Assembly: GCF_040932485.1 (NCBI RefSeq)
Contig: NZ_JBFRBH010000001.1
Span: 1,302,001 to 1,366,000, forward strand
Length of the DNA stretch: 64,000 nucleotides
Origin: Gymnodinialimonas sp. 202GB13-11
GTDB taxonomy: Bacteria; Pseudomonadota; Alphaproteobacteria; Rhodobacterales; Rhodobacteraceae
Direction of reading: 5' to 3'
The notes beneath the pieces were generated by a model. It was not told the DNA's origin and searched no databases. It saw only the letters and a list, made by a program, of their open reading frames with translations. A program made the translations under genes and the position numbers. Below are positions 61,966-64,000 of this stretch, one piece after another (the stretch's first letter is position 1; each line of letters begins with the position of its first letter).

Positions 61966-63537
61966 TCACGCGCGGTAGGCGGGCAGGGGGGATCGATCTT
62001 GAAGAGAGATCATTCTCCGCAACATCAGCTCCGACAAATGATGCCGCACCTGCTCAGCAGACGGTTGATCGTAAAGGTTGTCCACTTCTCCAGGATCTGT
62101 CTCTAGATCGTAGAGCTCGTTCCAATCCTCACCTTCTCGCAGCGACATGCGGTAGCGGTCCGTCACCAGTGTTCTGACGCGTTGAGGGCGGTCGAAGCCT
62201 GTCATGGTCCGTTGGCTGTCTTCCTCGATAACGAGACCTTCAGGGGGCGACGATGAGAACAGATCGCGCCCCTGTATTCCGTTGTACGGCTGGATACCCG
62301 CGCGCGCCAGAACGGTTGGTGCGATATCGATGGAGGAGGCGAGCCCCGCATCGCTGTGACCCGAGATCGCCGCGTGCGGATCATGCCAGATAAACGGCAC
62401 CCGGATAATGCCCTGATAATGCAGCAAAAGTTTCAGCATCAAACCATGGTCGCCCATATAGTCACCGTGGTCCGTTGTGAATATTACGACCGTATTCTCG
62501 GCAAGGCCCAGTTCTTCAAGCTGATGTAACACACGCCCAATCGCGTCGTCGATCATGGTGATCATGCCGTACGTCAGCGCGATAATGGCGCGCGCTTCGT
62601 CTTCGGTGACGGCGAAGGGGTTTTGGTTATCACGTGGATCGCTGCCGTTTGCCATTGCCTCGCGCATGGCGCGAATGGGCGGAAGATCGCCCTTTCCGAA
62701 CGTCTCAGGCAGGGCGATGTCCAATGGGTCGTACATATCCCAATAGCGACCCGGCGGGGTGAAGGGGTGGTGCGGATCGGGAAAGCTCATCTGCAGAAAA
62801 AACGGAGCGTCTTCTTGCGCACGTTCGGCCAGATAAGCCGCAGACCGATCCGCGATCCAATTGGTTGAATAAAGCTCTTCAGGGACAGCGGTTCGCCATG
62901 CCTGTGGCGCATTTATCCGGTTGTCTGGCAGCGCGTTTTCCGGGCCCACGAGGTTGTCAAAATCGGGGCACTGATCTCGCGCCCATAGAAGGTAGTCGCC
63001 GCTGGCCTGATCCCCGTGATCTGCAGCAACTTCGACATGCTCGAACCCGTAGAAATCGCCATCGATCCTCTCGGCCAGCGGGCGATCCCATTTCGGCGCA
63101 ATCTCAAGATCATAATCCGGCGTGTGCCGGTTGTTCTTGATCGCATCGCGCAGAGGGGCGCTTGGCGCGTGAAGGCCATCGGCGGGTTCATAAGTGTTCG
63201 TGGCCGCCAGTCCCGTAAAGCTTTGCAGGTGCGACTTACCAATCAGCCCTGTGCGATATCCGGCATCGCGCAGCAGTTCCACAAACGTGGTGTGGTCCTT
63301 GGAAAGCGGAATTCCGTTGTGCCGCGCACCATGGGCCGAACACATCCGCCCCGTCATAATAGAGGCCCGGTTTGGCATGCAAATGGGGTTGGCCACATAG
63401 AACCGCTCAAACCGGGTCCCTTGGGCGGCGATCCTGTCGATATGCGGCGTGCGGACTGTCGGGTTGCCGTAGCACCCCAAATGATCGGCGCGATGTTGAT
63501 CGGTGATAATGAAGAGGAAATTGGGACGCTTTGTCAT
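61966..63537 (-). CDS. Sulfatase family hydrolase
   Basis: A 523-residue alkaline-phosphatase-fold sulfatase. N-terminal F-L-F-I-I-T-D-Q-H-R-A-D-H-L-G-C holds metal ligands; the formylglycine motif is I-C-M-P-N-R-A-S-I-M-T-G-R with the modified Cys; further ligands are in T-T-D-H-G-D-Y-M-G-D-H-G. It needs a formylglycine-generating enzyme elsewhere. It overlaps (ATGA) the TRAP permease gene upstream, so the sulfate ester may be the TRAP substrate. The type resembles choline-sulfatase or aryl-sulfatase-like enzymes but is not assignable. The 246-base gap after its stop (61720-61965) carries no gene. Confidence 0.92.
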   Translation of the reverse strand: MTKRPNFLFIITDQHRADHLGCYGNPTVRTPHIDRIAAQGTRFERFYVANPICMPNRASIMTGRMCSAHGARHNGIPLSKDHTTFVELLRDAGYRTGLIGKSHLQSFTGLAATNTYEPADGLHAPSAPLRDAIKNNRHTPDYDLEIAPKWDRPLAERIDGDFYGFEHVEVAADHGDQASGDYLLWARDQCPDFDNLVGPENALPDNRINAPQAWRTAVPEELYSTNWIADRSAAYLAERAQEDAPFFLQMSFPDPHHPFTPPGRYWDMYDPLDIALPETFGKGDLPPIRAMREAMANGSDPRDNQNPFAVTEDEARAIIALTYGMITMIDDAIGRVLHQLEELGLAENTVVIFTTDHGDYMGDHGLMLKLLLHYQGIIRVPFIWHDPHAAISGHSDAGLASSIDIAPTVLARAGIQPYNGIQGRDLFSSSPPEGLVIEEDSQRTMTGFDRPQRVRTLVTDRYRMSLREGEDWNELYDLETDPGEVDNLYDQPSAEQVRHHLSELMLRRMISLQDRSPLPAYRA

Positions 63538-64000
63538 GGGCTCACCTTTGGCTCAGACGGCGTGCCCCCGCGCATCGCCCACGCCACCAACGCAAGACCA
63601 AGGGCCAGTGCAGGCAGGTGGATTGCAGGCGATGTGGCCAGAAGGGCGAAGGCAGCCCCGAACCGCAAAACAACCTCGGGAATAGTAAGCTTGCGGACCC
63701 CAAACGCCGACAAAGCAGAGGAGAAGAGCCAAATGCAAAAGCATGTGCGCGCCACGATCCACAAGAACGGCAGCAGGCTGAACTCCTCAACGATCAGGAT
63801 CGTAGGGTAGAAGGCAAAGATGAACGGGATGATAAATTTCGCCATCCCAAGCCGGAAGGACATCAACGCCGTCATCAACGGGTTCGCCTGCGCAATCGGG
63901 GCCGCCGCATAGGCCGCGATGGCTACCGGCGGGGTCAGCGACGACGCCACGCCGTAGTAAAACACGAACATATGTGCCGTCAGCATCGACACGCCAAGTG
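63534..64000 (-). CDS. TRAP transporter permease, fused type (5' end missing)
   Basis: The 3' end of a large TRAP permease; the frame is open to the right edge (codons before the GTG at 63992 read L-G). It shows membrane helices L-T-A-H-M-F-V-F-Y-Y-G-V-A-S-S-L-T-P-P-V-A-I-A-A-Y-A-A-A and F-I-I-P-F-I-F-A-F-Y-P, which fit the C-terminal part of DctM-like 12TM proteins or DctQM fusions. Its stop overlaps the sulfatase start by ATGA, so they are co-transcribed. Confidence 0.85.
   Translation of the reverse strand, partial: LGVSMLTAHMFVFYYGVASSLTPPVAIAAYAAAPIAQANPLMTALMSFRLGMAKFIIPFIFAFYPTILIVEEFSLLPFLWIVARTCFCIWLFSSALSAFGVRKLTIPEVVLRFGAAFALLATSPAIHLPALALGLALVAWAMRGGTPSEPKVSP

Overview
The window is high-GC, gene-dense chromosomal DNA from a Rhodobacteraceae (Roseobacter-group) alphaproteobacterium. 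Clade markers are a DMSP demethylase/acryloyl-CoA reductase pair (dmdA-acuI), a permuted two-piece tmRNA, an IscR with one cysteine, a suf operon led by iscR, a gene transfer agent type endolysin/holin pair, TRAP-type transport and the alpha form of SspB. No CRISPR array, insertion sequence, rRNA or tRNA was found. The first and last genes are cut by the window edges.

Layout. 0-6.4 kb: a hydrolase-like membrane protein and a cytochrome P450, then a minus-strand block of fumC with two tiny overlapping genes, a PmtA-like methyltransferase, sspB and a small membrane protein. 6.5-11.3 kb: a VWA-Hint protein, the tmRNA on the minus strand (its tag is a ligand of the SspB encoded about 2.4 kb away), a GntR regulator divergent from a CX5R phosphatase with TGTATACA operators, a candidate terminated small RNA and a lone PotD-like binding protein. 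11.5-16.4 kb: a FadR-type regulator divergent from a DUF2182-DUF1326-DinB operon whose first protein carries a Met-rich insert, then two secreted paralogs. 16.4-24 kb: dmdA-acuI, an Lrp regulator, a YafJ-like amidotransferase, an SDR, arsC and envelope proteins. 24.1-27.7 kb: dimeric and monomeric isocitrate dehydrogenases side by side.

29.8-40.4 kb holds the suf operon: iscR, cysteine desulfurase, sufB, [membrane protein, FkbM, pyruvyl transferase, FkbM], sufC, sufD, two Yip1-like proteins, sufS. An Irr-like box lies upstream. The bracketed surface-glycan-type genes are coupled by short overlaps inside the Fe-S operon. 40.5-50.8 kb: TetR/PPK2, an ATPase-metA-hydrolase run, two tiny secreted paralogs, two EamA exporters, two outer-membrane barrels and mazG. 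51-60.4 kb: M20 amidohydrolase, DUF2254, flavin reductase, agmatinase, acyltransferase-murI, argC-ccmE and the GTA-type lysis pair behind a CtrA-like site. 60.3-64 kb: an M20 peptidase, a sulfatase and the end of a TRAP permease.

Most genes are ordinary roseobacter housekeeping or accessory genes. The best candidates for less described biology are the VWA-Hint protein, the operator-linked small RNA candidate near 10 kb, the glycan-type cassette inside the suf operon and the Met-rich DUF2182 protein.
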